64,000 nucleotides of DNA from Trujillonella endophytica (GTDB lineage: Bacteria > Actinomycetota > Actinomycetes > Mycobacteriales > Geodermatophilaceae). Location: positions 310,001 to 374,000 of the forward strand of contig NZ_JABGCI010000004.1 of the NCBI RefSeq assembly GCF_019799905.1. Reading direction: 5' to 3'. The notes under the pieces were generated by a model that ran no database searches, was not told the origin of the DNA, and saw only the letters and a list, made by a program, of their open reading frames with translations. Shown here one piece after another: positions 35,472 to 43,480 of this stretch; position 1 is the stretch's first letter; each line of letters starts with the position of its first letter. Made by a program: the position numbers and the translations under genes.

Positions 35472-38375
35472 TCACCCGACGACGAAGTTGACCAGCCGGC
35501 CCGGGACGGCGATCACGCGGCGCACGGTCCTGCCGTCGAGGTGGGCGACGATCTTGTCGTCGGCGCGGGCGGCGGCCTCGAGGGCGGTGGCGTCCGCGTC
35601 GGCCGGCACGGTCACCTGGGCGCGCACCTTGCCGTTGACCTGGACGGCGACCTCCACGGTGTCCTCGACCAGCCAACGCTCGTCGGCGACCGGGAAGGGC
35701 GCCCACGCCGACGACTCGGAGTGGCCCAGCCGCGACCACAGCTCCTCGGCGAGGTGCGGGGCCAGCGGCGCCACCAGCAGCACCAGCGGCTCGGCCACCG
35801 ACCGCGGCACCGGCCGGTCGGCGCCGTAGGCCTGGGTCAGCGCGTTGGTCAGCTCGGTGATCCGGGCGATGGCGATGTTGAAGCGCAGCGTGTCCATGCC
35901 GTCGCGGACGCCGGCGATGGCCCGGTGCAGCGCGCGCAGGGTGTCCTCGTCGGGCGCGACGTCGTCGGACGCGCGGACCGCGCCGGTCTCCTCGTCGACC
36001 ACCACGCGCCAGATCCGCTGCAGCAGCCGCTGCGAGCCGACGACGGCCTTGGTCTCCCACGGCCGCGACTGCTCCAGGGGACCGGTCGACATCTCGTACA
36101 CCCGGAAGGTGTCCGCGCCGTACGCGCCGATCATCTCGTCGGGCGTGACCATGTTCTTCAGGCTCTTGCCGATCTTCCCGTACTCCCGGTTGACCGGCTT
36201 GCCCTCGTACAGGAACTGCCCGTCGGACTCCACGACCTCGGCGGCGGGCACGTAGAAGCCGCGCTCGTCGGTGTAGGCGTACGCCGAGATGTAGCCCTGG
36301 TTCACCAGCCGGCGGAACGGCTCCTCGCTGGACACGTAGCCCAGGTCGAACAGCACCTTGTGCCAGAAGCGGGCGTACAGCAGGTGCAGCACCGCGTGCT
36401 CGACGCCGCCGACGTACAGGTCCACGCCCCCGACGTCGCCGGGCTCGCGCGGGCCCATCCAGTACCGCTCCAGCTCGGGGTCGACCATCTGCGTGTCGTC
36501 GCCCGGGTCCAGGTAGCGCAGGTAGTACCAGCACGAGCCGGCCCAGTTGGGCATCGTGTTGGTCTCGCGGCGGTACTGCTTCGGGCCGTCGCCCAGGTCG
36601 AGGGTGACCGTCGTCCACTCGGTGGCCCGCGACAGCGGCGGCTCGGGCGCGGAGTCGGCGTCGTCGTCGGAGAACGTCTTGGGCGAGTAGTCGTCGACCT
36701 CGGGCAGCAGCACCGGGAGCATCGACTCCGGCACGGCGCGCGGGGTGCCGTCCTCGCCGTACACGATCGGGAAGGGCTCACCCCAGTAGCGCTGCCGGCT
36801 GAACAGCCAGTCGCGCAGCTTGTACGTGGTCGTCGCCTCGCCGTGTCCCCTCGCCACCAGCCAGTCGGTGATCCGCCCGATCGCCGTCGCCTTGTCCAGG
36901 CCGTCCAGCGAGACCTCGTCGTTCGACGAGTTGATCATCTGCCCGGCGCCGGTCCACGCCCCGCCGTCCCAGTCGGCCGGCGGCTGCACGGTGCGCACGT
37001 GCGGCAGGCCGAAGGCCTCGGCGAAGTCCCAGTCGCGGGCGTCCTCGGCGGGCACGGCCATGATCGCGCCGGTGCCGTAGCCGGTCAGCACGTAGTCGGC
37101 GATGAAGACGGGCAGCTCGCGGCCGTTCACCGGGTTGACGGCGGTGACCCCGAGCCAGACGCCGGTCTTCTCCCGCGCCTCGTTCTGCCGGTCCAGCTCC
37201 GAGCGCCGCGACGCCTGCCGCTGGTACTCCCGGACCGCCCCGGCCGGGGTCGCCGCGCCACCGGTCCAGCGGGGGTCGGTGCCGTCGGGCCACGACGAGG
37301 CGGTCAGCGTCTCGACCAGCGGGTGCTCCGGCGCCAGGACGACGTACGTGGCGCCGAACAGGGTGTCGGGCCGGGTGGTGAAGACCTCGATCGACTGGTC
37401 CGCACACGCGAAGCGGATCCGCGCGCCGGTCGACCGGCCGATCCAGTTGCGCTGCATCTGCTTGAGCGAGTCCGACCAGTCCAGCCGGTCCAGGTCGGCC
37501 AGCAGCCGCTCCGCGTAGGCGGTGATCCGCATCATCCACTGGGTCAGCGGACGCCGGAACACCGGGAAGTTGCCCCGCTCGGAGCGCCCGTCGGGGGTGA
37601 CCTCCTCGTTGGACAGCACCGTGCCCAGGCCGGGGCACCAGTTGACCGGCGCCTCGTGCAGGTAGGCCAGGCGGTGCGCGTCGGCGACCCGCTTCCGCTC
37701 CTCCTCGGACAGCTCGGCCCACGGCCGCTCGGAGGGGTTGGTGCCCGGCGCGGGCTCGCGGGTGCCGGCGTCCAGCTCGGCGACCAGCTCGGCGATCCGC
37801 CGGGCCTTCCCGGCGTCGACGTCGAACCAGGACCCGAAGATCTGCAGGAAGATCCACTGGGTCCACTTGTAGTAGCCCGGGTCGATCGTGGCGAAGCTGC
37901 GGCGGTCGTCGTGGTCGACGCCCAGCCGGCGCAGCTGCGCCCGGATCGCGGCGATGTTGGCCTCGGTCGTGATCCTGGGGTGCTGCCCGGTCTGGACGGC
38001 GAACTGCTCGGCGGGCAGGCCGAAGGCGTCGTAGCCCATCGGGTGCAGCACGTTGTCGCCGTCCATCCGGCGGAACCGGCTGGTGACGTCGGTGCCCAGG
38101 TAGCCCAGCGGGTGCCCGACGTGCAGGCCGGCGCCCGAGGGGTACGGGAACATGTCCATCGCGAAGTACTTGCGCCGGTCGGCGACCCGCTCGAAGCCCG
38201 CGGACAGCCGCCCGGTCGGGTTCGGGGTGTGGAACGTCCCCTCGGCCTCCCACCGGTCCTGCCACGAGAGCTCGATCTCCTGCGCCAGGGCCGGGGTGTA
38301 CCGGTGCGGGGGCACACCGTCGCCGGTCGGCTCGGTGCTGGCAGCGCCGCTGGGGCTGCTGGCCGTCTGGCTCAT
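35472..38375 (-). CDS. leuS: Leucyl-tRNA synthetase
   Basis: 967 aa from ATG 38375 (GGAG 11 nt upstream); the in-frame ATG at 38423 directly abuts the attenuator hairpin and would add 16 residues. Class I synthetase of the bacterial LeuS type: HIGH-type motif [14 protein letters not shown]-type KIGKS in [11 protein letters not shown], and the CP1 editing insertion ([21 protein letters not shown]). C-terminal anticodon-binding and LeuS-specific domains are complete. Its leader encodes a Leu-Leu peptide followed by two hairpins and a T-run, suggesting control by leucyl-tRNA supply. Confidence 0.95.
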   Translation of the reverse strand: MSQTASSPSGAASTEPTGDGVPPHRYTPALAQEIELSWQDRWEAEGTFHTPNPTGRLSAGFERVADRRKYFAMDMFPYPSGAGLHVGHPLGYLGTDVTSRFRRMDGDNVLHPMGYDAFGLPAEQFAVQTGQHPRITTEANIAAIRAQLRRLGVDHDDRRSFATIDPGYYKWTQWIFLQIFGSWFDVDAGKARRIAELVAELDAGTREPAPGTNPSERPWAELSEEERKRVADAHRLAYLHEAPVNWCPGLGTVLSNEEVTPDGRSERGNFPVFRRPLTQWMMRITAYAERLLADLDRLDWSDSLKQMQRNWIGRSTGARIRFACADQSIEVFTTRPDTLFGATYVVLAPEHPLVETLTASSWPDGTDPRWTGGAATPAGAVREYQRQASRRSELDRQNEAREKTGVWLGVTAVNPVNGRELPVFIADYVLTGYGTGAIMAVPAEDARDWDFAEAFGLPHVRTVQPPADWDGGAWTGAGQMINSSNDEVSLDGLDKATAIGRITDWLVARGHGEATTTYKLRDWLFSRQRYWGEPFPIVYGEDGTPRAVPESMLPVLLPEVDDYSPKTFSDDDADSAPEPPLSRATEWTTVTLDLGDGPKQYRRETNTMPNWAGSCWYYLRYLDPGDDTQMVDPELERYWMGPREPGDVGGVDLYVGGVEHAVLHLLYARFWHKVLFDLGYVSSEEPFRRLVNQGYISAYAYTDERGFYVPAAEVVESDGQFLYEGKPVNREYGKIGKSLKNMVTPDEMIGAYGADTFRVYEMSTGPLEQSRPWETKAVVGSQRLLQRIWRVVVDEETGAVRASDDVAPDEDTLRALHRAIAGVRDGMDTLRFNIAIARITELTNALTQAYGADRPVPRSVAEPLVLLVAPLAPHLAEELWSRLGHSESSAWAPFPVADERWLVEDTVEVAVQVNGKVRAQVTVPADADATALEAAARADDKIVAHLDGRTVRRVIAVPGRLVNFVVG

Positions 38376-38428
38376 CGTCGGTGCTCCGGTCTCGGGTGCT
38401 GGGGCGCGAACGGGGGCGGACATGAAAA

Positions 38429-38450
38429 GACCCCTCGCACAGGAGGGGTC
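38429..38450 (-). promoter_or_regulatory. Attenuator-type terminator before leuS
   Basis: On the minus strand GACCCCTC and GAGGGGTC form an 8-bp stem with a 6-nt loop, followed at once by TTTTC and the ATG at 38423. This is the only intrinsic-terminator hairpin with a T-run I saw in the window. An upstream 8-bp hairpin, CCGCGCTG/CAGCGCGG (38477-38484 with 38452-38459), abuts it. Confidence 0.7.
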
Positions 38451-38475
38451 GCCGCGCTGTCCTCGCAGGTGGGGG

Positions 38476-38511
38476 TCAGCGCGGCCGGGGAAGGAGGGAC
38501 CGCCCGATCAC
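38476..38511 (-). CDS. Putative leuS leader peptide with adjacent Leu codons
   Basis: Minus-strand GTG 38511 starts an 11-residue frame, [11 protein letters not shown], with Leu codons CTC and CTT side by side. CTT is rare in this GC-rich genome. TAGAGT lies 6 nt before the GTG, so the peptide would be translated from the first base of the transcript. The stop codon lies inside the 5' arm of the upstream hairpin, the expected geometry for ribosome-stalling attenuation. Confidence 0.5.
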   Translation of the reverse strand: MIGRSLLPRPR

Positions 38512-38517
38512 CGCTCC

Positions 38518-38523
38518 ACTCTA
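38518..38523 (-). promoter_or_regulatory. -10 box of the leuS leader
   Basis: TAGAGT on the minus strand, 6 nt before the leader-peptide GTG. No good -35 is seen. It puts the start of transcription at or next to the GTG. Confidence 0.5.
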
Positions 38524-38560
38524 CCGCCGGGGACGGCCGGCCCCTGTGGGTTCCCGGGCG

Positions 38561-38592
38561 GGCCGGCGGTCCGGGTGCCCGGACCGCCGGCC
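38561..38592 (-). terminator. Hairpin after the LLM oxidoreductase gene
   Basis: 15-bp perfect stem (38561-38575 with 38578-38592) with a 2-nt gap, 9 nt beyond the stop of the LLM gene. It also insulates the leuS leader from read-through. Confidence 0.75.
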
Positions 38593-38601
38593 CCGGGTGG
38601 C

Positions 38602-39531
38602 TCAGGCCAGCTGCGGTGCCACCTCGGCGGCCACCAGGTCGAGGTGGTCGAGGTCGGCGAGGTCGAGGACCTGCAGGTAGACGCGGGTGGCTCCGGCCTC
38701 GGCGTAGCGGCCGAGGGTGTCGACGGCCTCGGCCGGCGTCCCGGCGACGCCGTTCTCGCGCAGCTCGTCGACCTCGCGGCCGATCGCCGCGGCCCGGCGG
38801 GCGAGCTCGGCGTCGTCCCGGCCGACGCAGAGCACCAGGGCCGAGCTGTAGGTCATCGACCCCGGGTCCCGGCCCGCCTCGTCGCAGGCCGACCGGACCC
38901 CCGCGAACAGCCGCGCGTTCTCCGCGGCGGACAGGAACGGCACGTTGAACTCCTGCGCGTACCGGGCCGCCAGTCGCGGGGTGCGCCGGGCGCCCCGACC
39001 GCCGACCAGGACCGGGATGCCGCCCGGCTGCGCCGGCTTGGGCAGCGCCGGGGACCCGGTGAGCCGGTAGTGCGCGCCGGCGAAGTCGAAGGTCTCGCCG
39101 GGTGGCGTCGCCCACAGGCCCGTGACGACGGCGAGCTGCTCCTCGTACCGGTCGAAGCGCTCGCCGAGCTCCGGGAACGGGATGCCGTAGGCCTCGTGCT
39201 CGGCCTCGAACCACCCCGAGCCGATGCCCAGCTCCACTCGCCCGCCGCTCATCTGGTCCACCTGCGCCACCGAGATCGCCAGCGGCCCGGGCAGCCGGAA
39301 GGTGGCGGCCGTCATGAGCGTGCCGAGCCGGATCCGGCTGGTCTCGCGGGCCAGACCGGCCAGGGTCACCCACGCGTCGGTGGGCCCGGGGAGGCCGTCG
39401 CCGCCCATGGCGAGGTAGTGGTCGGAGCGGAAGAACGCGTCGTAGCCGGTCTCCTCGGCCCGCCGGGCCACCGCGAGGAGGTCGTCGTAGGTCGCGCCCT
39501 GCTGGGGTTCGGTGAAGATCCGGAGCTGCAC
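38602..39531 (-). CDS. LLM-class (luciferase-like) F420-dependent oxidoreductase
   Basis: 309 aa from GTG 39531. TIM-barrel luciferase-like protein beginning VQLRIFTEPQQGATYDDLLAVARRAEETGYDAFFRSDHYL, with the F420-binding pattern IRLGTLMTAATFRLPGPLAISVAQVDQMSGGRVELGIGSGW and VLVGGRG. TAGCGT (plus 39539-39544) is 7 nt from this GTG, while the upstream GTG at 39540 falls within the box. The substrate is unknown. It is divergent from the helical repeat protein gene. Confidence 0.9.
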   Translation of the reverse strand: MQLRIFTEPQQGATYDDLLAVARRAEETGYDAFFRSDHYLAMGGDGLPGPTDAWVTLAGLARETSRIRLGTLMTAATFRLPGPLAISVAQVDQMSGGRVELGIGSGWFEAEHEAYGIPFPELGERFDRYEEQLAVVTGLWATPPGETFDFAGAHYRLTGSPALPKPAQPGGIPVLVGGRGARRTPRLAARYAQEFNVPFLSAAENARLFAGVRSACDEAGRDPGSMTYSSALVLCVGRDDAELARRAAAIGREVDELRENGVAGTPAEAVDTLGRYAEAGATRVYLQVLDLADLDHLDLVAAEVAPQLA

Positions 39532-39647
39532 GGCGGGCACGCTAACCGGCGCCGCTCTCCCGCCGCCGGACCGGGAGCCCTCGGGGTGTGCTCGCCGGAC
39601 GATGCGGGCAGGATGGCGGCGAGTCGATCTACGTGGAGGTACATCCC

Positions 39648-40772
39648 GTGTTCCGCAAGAAGACCAGAGGTCAGGTCATCGCAGCCGAGCTCCAGGAGGG
39701 GTTCAGCCACATCGGGACGGCGATGACCGAGGCCGGTCGTGCGGCCGCCGACGAGCTGGCTCCGCGGATCGCGGCCGCCCGTGACGCCGCCGGTCCCGCG
39801 CTCGGTGCCGCCCAGCTCGCCGTGGCCCCCAAGGTCGCCGCCGCCGTGGCCGTGGCCGCCCCCGCCGTCAGCTCGGCCCGCGACGCGATCAGCCCGCGCG
39901 TCGAGGCCGCGCAGAAGACCCTCGGCCCGAAGGTGGAGGCCGCTCGCGAGGCCGCCGACGCCCGGCTCGTCGCCGCGGTCGAGGCCCTCAGCCCGCGGGT
40001 GCAGGCCGCCCGGGCGAGCGCCGGCCCGGCCCTCACCGGCGCCGTCGCCGCCACCTCCGCGGCGGCCTCCCGGGCAGCAGCCGACCTGGCGCCGCGCGTC
40101 GAGGCCGCGCAGAAGACGCTCGCGGCGGAGGTCCTGCCCCGTGTGGTGGCCGCGCGCGAGGCCGTCGTCCCCGCGCTGGAGAACGCGCGCGGCTCGCTGA
40201 CTGCGGGCGTCGAGAACGCCCTGAGCGAGCTGGAGGCCCGCCGCGAGGACCTCGTCGGAGCCGCCGGCAGGACCACGAGGAAGGCCACGACGAAGGCGCA
40301 GCGGAAGGCCGCCAAGCAGGCGGCCAAGGCGAAGGCGGCCAAGGCGTCGGCCAAGGCGTCGGCGAGGGCCCGGCGGGGTATCCCTCTGGAGCGCGAGCCG
40401 CGGCGGTGGCCGTGGCTGGCGCTGTTCGCGGCGGTCGGCGCCGTGGCGTTCGCGGTGCTCCGCCGCCGCAACGACTCCGACGCCTGGACACCCGCGCCGA
40501 CCGGCGACGGGCCCGTCCCGAGCTACCGAGAGGACCCCGTGCCCAGCTCTCCCAGCAACAACGACTCCGGCAAGACCGTGTCCAGCGCGACGTGGGAGTC
40601 CGGCGACTCCGCACCGGCCGAGTCCGACATGGGCATCCGCGACGCGCAGATGGTCGACTCCGACGGGCCGACCGACCCGGTCGACCCGAAGAACAACCCC
40701 CAGCCGTTCACCAGTGGCGGCAGCGAGGACCCCGGCCCGACCGCCGGCCCCGCCGGTTCCGGGCAGGCCTGA
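39648..40772 (+). CDS. Ala-rich amphipathic-repeat protein with one transmembrane helix
   Basis: 374 aa from GTG 39648, chosen because GGAGG (39634-39638) sits 9 nt before it. Residues about 15-215 are a long apolipoprotein-like chain of near-repeats of the type PRVEAAQKTLGPKVEAAREAA, with Pro at the start of helical units of roughly 33 residues. A histone H1-like basic stretch (KAAKQAAKAKAAKASAKASARARRG) comes before a single membrane helix (WPWLALFAAVGAVAFAVL), followed by a disordered Ser/Asp/Pro tail. It may bind membrane or DNA at the envelope; no named family is certain. A 17-bp terminator follows. Confidence 0.8.
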   Translation: MFRKKTRGQVIAAELQEGFSHIGTAMTEAGRAAADELAPRIAAARDAAGPALGAAQLAVAPKVAAAVAVAAPAVSSARDAISPRVEAAQKTLGPKVEAAREAADARLVAAVEALSPRVQAARASAGPALTGAVAATSAAASRAAADLAPRVEAAQKTLAAEVLPRVVAAREAVVPALENARGSLTAGVENALSELEARREDLVGAAGRTTRKATTKAQRKAAKQAAKAKAAKASAKASARARRGIPLEREPRRWPWLALFAAVGAVAFAVLRRRNDSDAWTPAPTGDGPVPSYREDPVPSSPSNNDSGKTVSSATWESGDSAPAESDMGIRDAQMVDSDGPTDPVDPKNNPQPFTSGGSEDPGPTAGPAGSGQA

Positions 40773-40792
40773 CCGCCGCCGAGACCTCGCAC

Positions 40793-40831
40793 ACACCGCC
40801 CCCGCTGCCGCTCCGGCAGCGGGGGCGGTGT
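40793..40831 (+). terminator. Terminator before lipA
   Basis: 17-bp perfect stem (40793-40809 with 40815-40831), loop GCTCC, 20 nt after the stop of the repeat protein and upstream of the lipA promoter. Confidence 0.8.
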
Positions 40832-40856
40832 CGTTCCGCGGGCGTACCGTGAGGTC

Positions 40857-41825
40857 ATGAGCGAGACGGCGGCTCCCGGAGGCACCACCCAGGTCGAGCC
40901 CGCCGGCCGCAGGCTGTTGCGCCTCGAGGTCCGCAACGCCCAGGTGCCGATCGAGCGCAAGCCCGAGTGGATCAAGACGCGGCTGAAGACCGGCCCCGAG
41001 TACACCGAGCTCAAGGCGCTGGTCCGCCGCGAGGGCCTGCACACGGTGTGCGAGGAGGCCGGCTGCCCCAACATCTACGAGTGCTGGGAGGACCGCGAGG
41101 CCACCTTCCTCATCGGGGGCGACCAGTGCACCCGGCGCTGCGACTTCTGCCAGATCGACACCGGCAAGCCCGCCGAGCTCGACACCGACGAGCCTCGCCG
41201 GGTCGCCGAGAGCGTCGCGGCGATGCAGCTGCGGTACGCCACGGTCACCGGGGTCGCGCGCGACGACCTGCCCGACGGCGGCGCCTGGCTGTACGCCGAG
41301 ACCGTGCGCCAGATCCACGCCGCCGTCCCCGGCTGCGGCGTCGAGCTGCTGATCCCGGACTTCACCGCCGACCCCGCCCAGCTGGCCGAGGTCTTCTCCT
41401 CCCGCCCCGAGGTGCTGGCGCACAACGTCGAGACCGTGCCGCGCATCTTCAAGCGGATCCGGCCCGGCTTCCGCTTCGAGCGCTCGCTGGCCGTGATCAC
41501 CGCCGCCCGCGAGGCCGGCCTGGTCACCAAGTCGAACCTCATCCTGGGCATGGGCGAGGAGCCGCACGAGGTCGTCGAGACGATGCAGGCGCTGCACGAC
41601 GCCGGCTGCGACCTGCTCACGATCACGCAGTACCTGCGCCCGACGCCGCGACACCACCCCGTCGTCCGCTGGGTGAAGCCCGACGAGTTCGTGGGCTTCC
41701 AGGCCGAGGCCGAGCGGATCGGCTTCCCGGGCGTCCTCGCCGGTCCGCTGGTGCGCAGCTCCTACCGCGCCGGCCGGCTGTACCAGCAGGCGGTCGAGGC
41801 CCGGGGCCTGACCCGCCAGGGGTGA
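40857..41825 (+). CDS. lipA: Lipoyl synthase
   Basis: 322 aa. Radical SAM enzyme that inserts two sulfurs into protein-bound octanoate. Auxiliary cluster motif [12 protein letters not shown] and radical SAM motif CTRRCDFC are present, plus the C-terminal RSSY that ligates the sacrificial cluster. TACCGT at 40845-40850 is 6 nt from the ATG, so the mRNA is probably leaderless. Together with lipB at 34275 it completes endogenous lipoate synthesis for SucB and GcvH. The gene order lipA-DUF4191-RDD-glnA matches mycobacteria. Confidence 0.96.
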   Translation: MSETAAPGGTTQVEPAGRRLLRLEVRNAQVPIERKPEWIKTRLKTGPEYTELKALVRREGLHTVCEEAGCPNIYECWEDREATFLIGGDQCTRRCDFCQIDTGKPAELDTDEPRRVAESVAAMQLRYATVTGVARDDLPDGGAWLYAETVRQIHAAVPGCGVELLIPDFTADPAQLAEVFSSRPEVLAHNVETVPRIFKRIRPGFRFERSLAVITAAREAGLVTKSNLILGMGEEPHEVVETMQALHDAGCDLLTITQYLRPTPRHHPVVRWVKPDEFVGFQAEAERIGFPGVLAGPLVRSSYRAGRLYQQAVEARGLTRQG

Positions 41826-41876
41826 ACCCGGGCGTCGTCGTCCTGGCAGGACCCGGCGCGGCCCTATCCTGGGGGC

Positions 41877-42746
41877 ATGGCACGCAGCAAGCCCACGGAC
41901 TCCCCCGCCCCCACCGGCAAGGCCGGGCGGGCACCCGGCTCCGGGAGTCGTGGCCGGGGAGCCGCACCCGCCGGCGCCACCGCCTCGGGACTGGGGACGA
42001 CGACCCCCACCGGTAAGCCGGCCAAGCCCCCGAAGCTCGGCAAGGACGGCAAGCCCAAGGTCGGCCGGATGGCCAAGCTGCGCAACAACGCCCGCATGAT
42101 GAAGCAGGCGTACTCGCTCACCTACAAGAACGACCCCAGGCTCCCCTGGCTGATGCTCATCGCCTTCGTGGTCGTCGCCGGTCTGGTCGAGCTCATCGGG
42201 ATCCTGTTCAGCATCCCGATCATCATGATCTTCCCCGCCGTCGTGTCCGGCCTGCTCGCCGCGCTGATCGTCTTCGGCCGGCGGGCGCAGGGCTCGGCGT
42301 ACCGGCAGGTGGAGGGCCAGCCCGGCGCCGCGGCCTGGGTGCTCGAGGGCATGCGCGGCGACTGGCGGGTGACCTCCGGCGTCGCCGGCACCACGCAGCT
42401 CGACGCGGTCCACCGGGTGCTCGGCCGGCCGGGCATCATCCTGGTCGCCGAGGGCGTGCCCACCCGGATCCGCCCGCTGCTCGCGCAGGAGAAGAAGAAG
42501 CTCGCCCGCGTCGTCGGCGACACCCCGATCTACGACATCACCGTCGGCGACGACGAGGGCCAGGTGCCGCTGAAGAAGCTCAGCGCGCACGTCATGAAGC
42601 TGCCCCGCAACCTCAGCGCCGCCGAGGTCAACGCCCTGGCCCGCCGGATGAGCGCCCTCGGCGGCCCGAAGATGCCGGTGCCCGGCGGCCCGCTGCCCGG
42701 CGGCCGGCAGATGTCGGTCAGCCAGCGCCAGGTCCGCCGCAGGTAG
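41877..42746 (+). CDS. DUF4191 membrane protein
   Basis: 289 aa. A Lys/Gly/Pro-rich N-terminal 50 residues, the basic segment MAKLRNNARMMKQAYSLTYKNDPRL, and two adjacent transmembrane helices (PWLMLIAFVVVAGLVELIGILF; IPIIMIFPAVVSGLLAALIVFGRRAQ) followed by a soluble C-terminal domain ending in basic residues. This is the DUF4191 family (Rv2219 type), nearly always between lipA and glnA in actinobacteria. TATCCT at 41865-41870 is 6 nt from the ATG. Function unknown. Confidence 0.92.
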   Translation: MARSKPTDSPAPTGKAGRAPGSGSRGRGAAPAGATASGLGTTTPTGKPAKPPKLGKDGKPKVGRMAKLRNNARMMKQAYSLTYKNDPRLPWLMLIAFVVVAGLVELIGILFSIPIIMIFPAVVSGLLAALIVFGRRAQGSAYRQVEGQPGAAAWVLEGMRGDWRVTSGVAGTTQLDAVHRVLGRPGIILVAEGVPTRIRPLLAQEKKKLARVVGDTPIYDITVGDDEGQVPLKKLSAHVMKLPRNLSAAEVNALARRMSALGGPKMPVPGGPLPGGRQMSVSQRQVRRR

Positions 42747-42764
42747 ACGGCGAGACGTCGAGAA

Positions 42765-42792
42765 GGCCCCGCACCCGGATGGGTGCGGGGCC
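42765..42792 (+). terminator. Terminator after the DUF4191 gene
   Basis: 12-bp perfect stem (42765-42776 with 42781-42792) with a GGAT loop, 18 nt after the stop. Confidence 0.75.
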
Positions 42793-42820
42793 CTCGTCGG
42801 CTCGGGGCCCGACCCGCCGT

Positions 42821-42860
42821 CCGCGTCCTCCCTCACCGTGGGCCGTGCGGGAGGACGCGG
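42821..42860 (-). terminator. Terminator after the RDD gene
   Basis: 12-bp perfect stem (42821-42832 with 42849-42860), 16-nt loop, 33 nt beyond the RDD stop on the minus strand. Confidence 0.55.
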
Positions 42861-42893
42861 CACGGTCAGGCGACCTGATCCCGGAGCTGCCGG

Positions 42894-43313
42894 CTACCGG
42901 TCCAGGACGACGGCGGTGTCGGTCAGGCGGTCGTGCAGGCCGCGGCCGTCGGCGTCGACCACCAGGGCCGGGACCAGCACGCACAGCAACGCGGTGCGGA
43001 CGACGGCCCGCCACCACGCCAGCCGCTCGCCGACCCGCGGGTGGGCCAGCCGCAGACCGACCAGGCGCATCCCCGGCGTCTGCCCGAAGAGCACCAGCGA
43101 GACGATCGTCAGCACGGCGAAGACCATCAGCGTCACGTAGGCCCGCCCGGGCCCGGCCACGACGACGGTGATCAGTCCGGCCCCGATCGCGTCGACCAGA
43201 TACGCCCGGACCCGGGCCCCGAAGCCGGCCAGCGATCCCGGGCCGTCGGCGGGCAGCCCCAGCGAGGCCCCGCGCCGGCGCTCCTGAGAGGGTGGCTGCG
43301 CATCCCTGACCAT
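42894..43313 (-). CDS. RDD family membrane protein
   Basis: 139 aa. RDD domain: FGARVRAYLVDAIGAGLI gives the Arg-Asp pattern, then TLMVFAVLTIVSLVLFGQTPGMRLVGLRL and GLHDRLTDTAVVL at the end. Three hydrophobic helices. RDD proteins are implicated in ion homeostasis, but the role here is unknown. Short Rv2219A-type proteins occupy this place before glnA in mycobacteria. It is divergent from glnA. Confidence 0.9.
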   Translation of the reverse strand: MVRDAQPPSQERRRGASLGLPADGPGSLAGFGARVRAYLVDAIGAGLITVVVAGPGRAYVTLMVFAVLTIVSLVLFGQTPGMRLVGLRLAHPRVGERLAWWRAVVRTALLCVLVPALVVDADGRGLHDRLTDTAVVLDR

Positions 43314-43392
43314 GACCGCCAGCGTAGGACCCCGCGGGTGCGGCCCTGCCGGGCGAGGAGATCGGACCCCGACGCGACACGCCGGGGCCGGT

Positions 43393-43430
43393 GTTACCGG
43401 TCCGAAACACCGGAGACACCCCGGGGCAAC
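43393..43430 (+). promoter_or_regulatory. GlnR box upstream of glnA
   Basis: GTTAC-n6-GAAAC-n6-GACAC-n6-GCAAC at 43393, 43404, 43415 and 43426: two a/b half-site pairs with every spacer exactly 6 nt, the known actinobacterial GlnR consensus layout. It ends 11 nt before a TAGGTT -10 box (43441-43446), so bound GlnR would lie over the -35 region. Confidence 0.85.
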
Positions 43431-43440
43431 TCCTCGCTCG

Positions 43441-43446
43441 TAGGTT
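43441..43446 (+). promoter_or_regulatory. -10 box of glnA
   Basis: TAGGTT, 34 nt before the ATG. The leader carries a GGAGG (43472-43476), so unlike many neighbours glnA has a Shine-Dalgarno leader. Confidence 0.55.
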
Positions 43447-43480
43447 CGCCACCGGCTGTTCGCCCACTCCCGGAGGATCG

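Noticed and set aside
38424..38523. T-box riboswitch for leuS
   Set aside because: No recognisable T-box sequence or specifier stem; the leader is only about 100 nt. A leader-peptide attenuator fits better.
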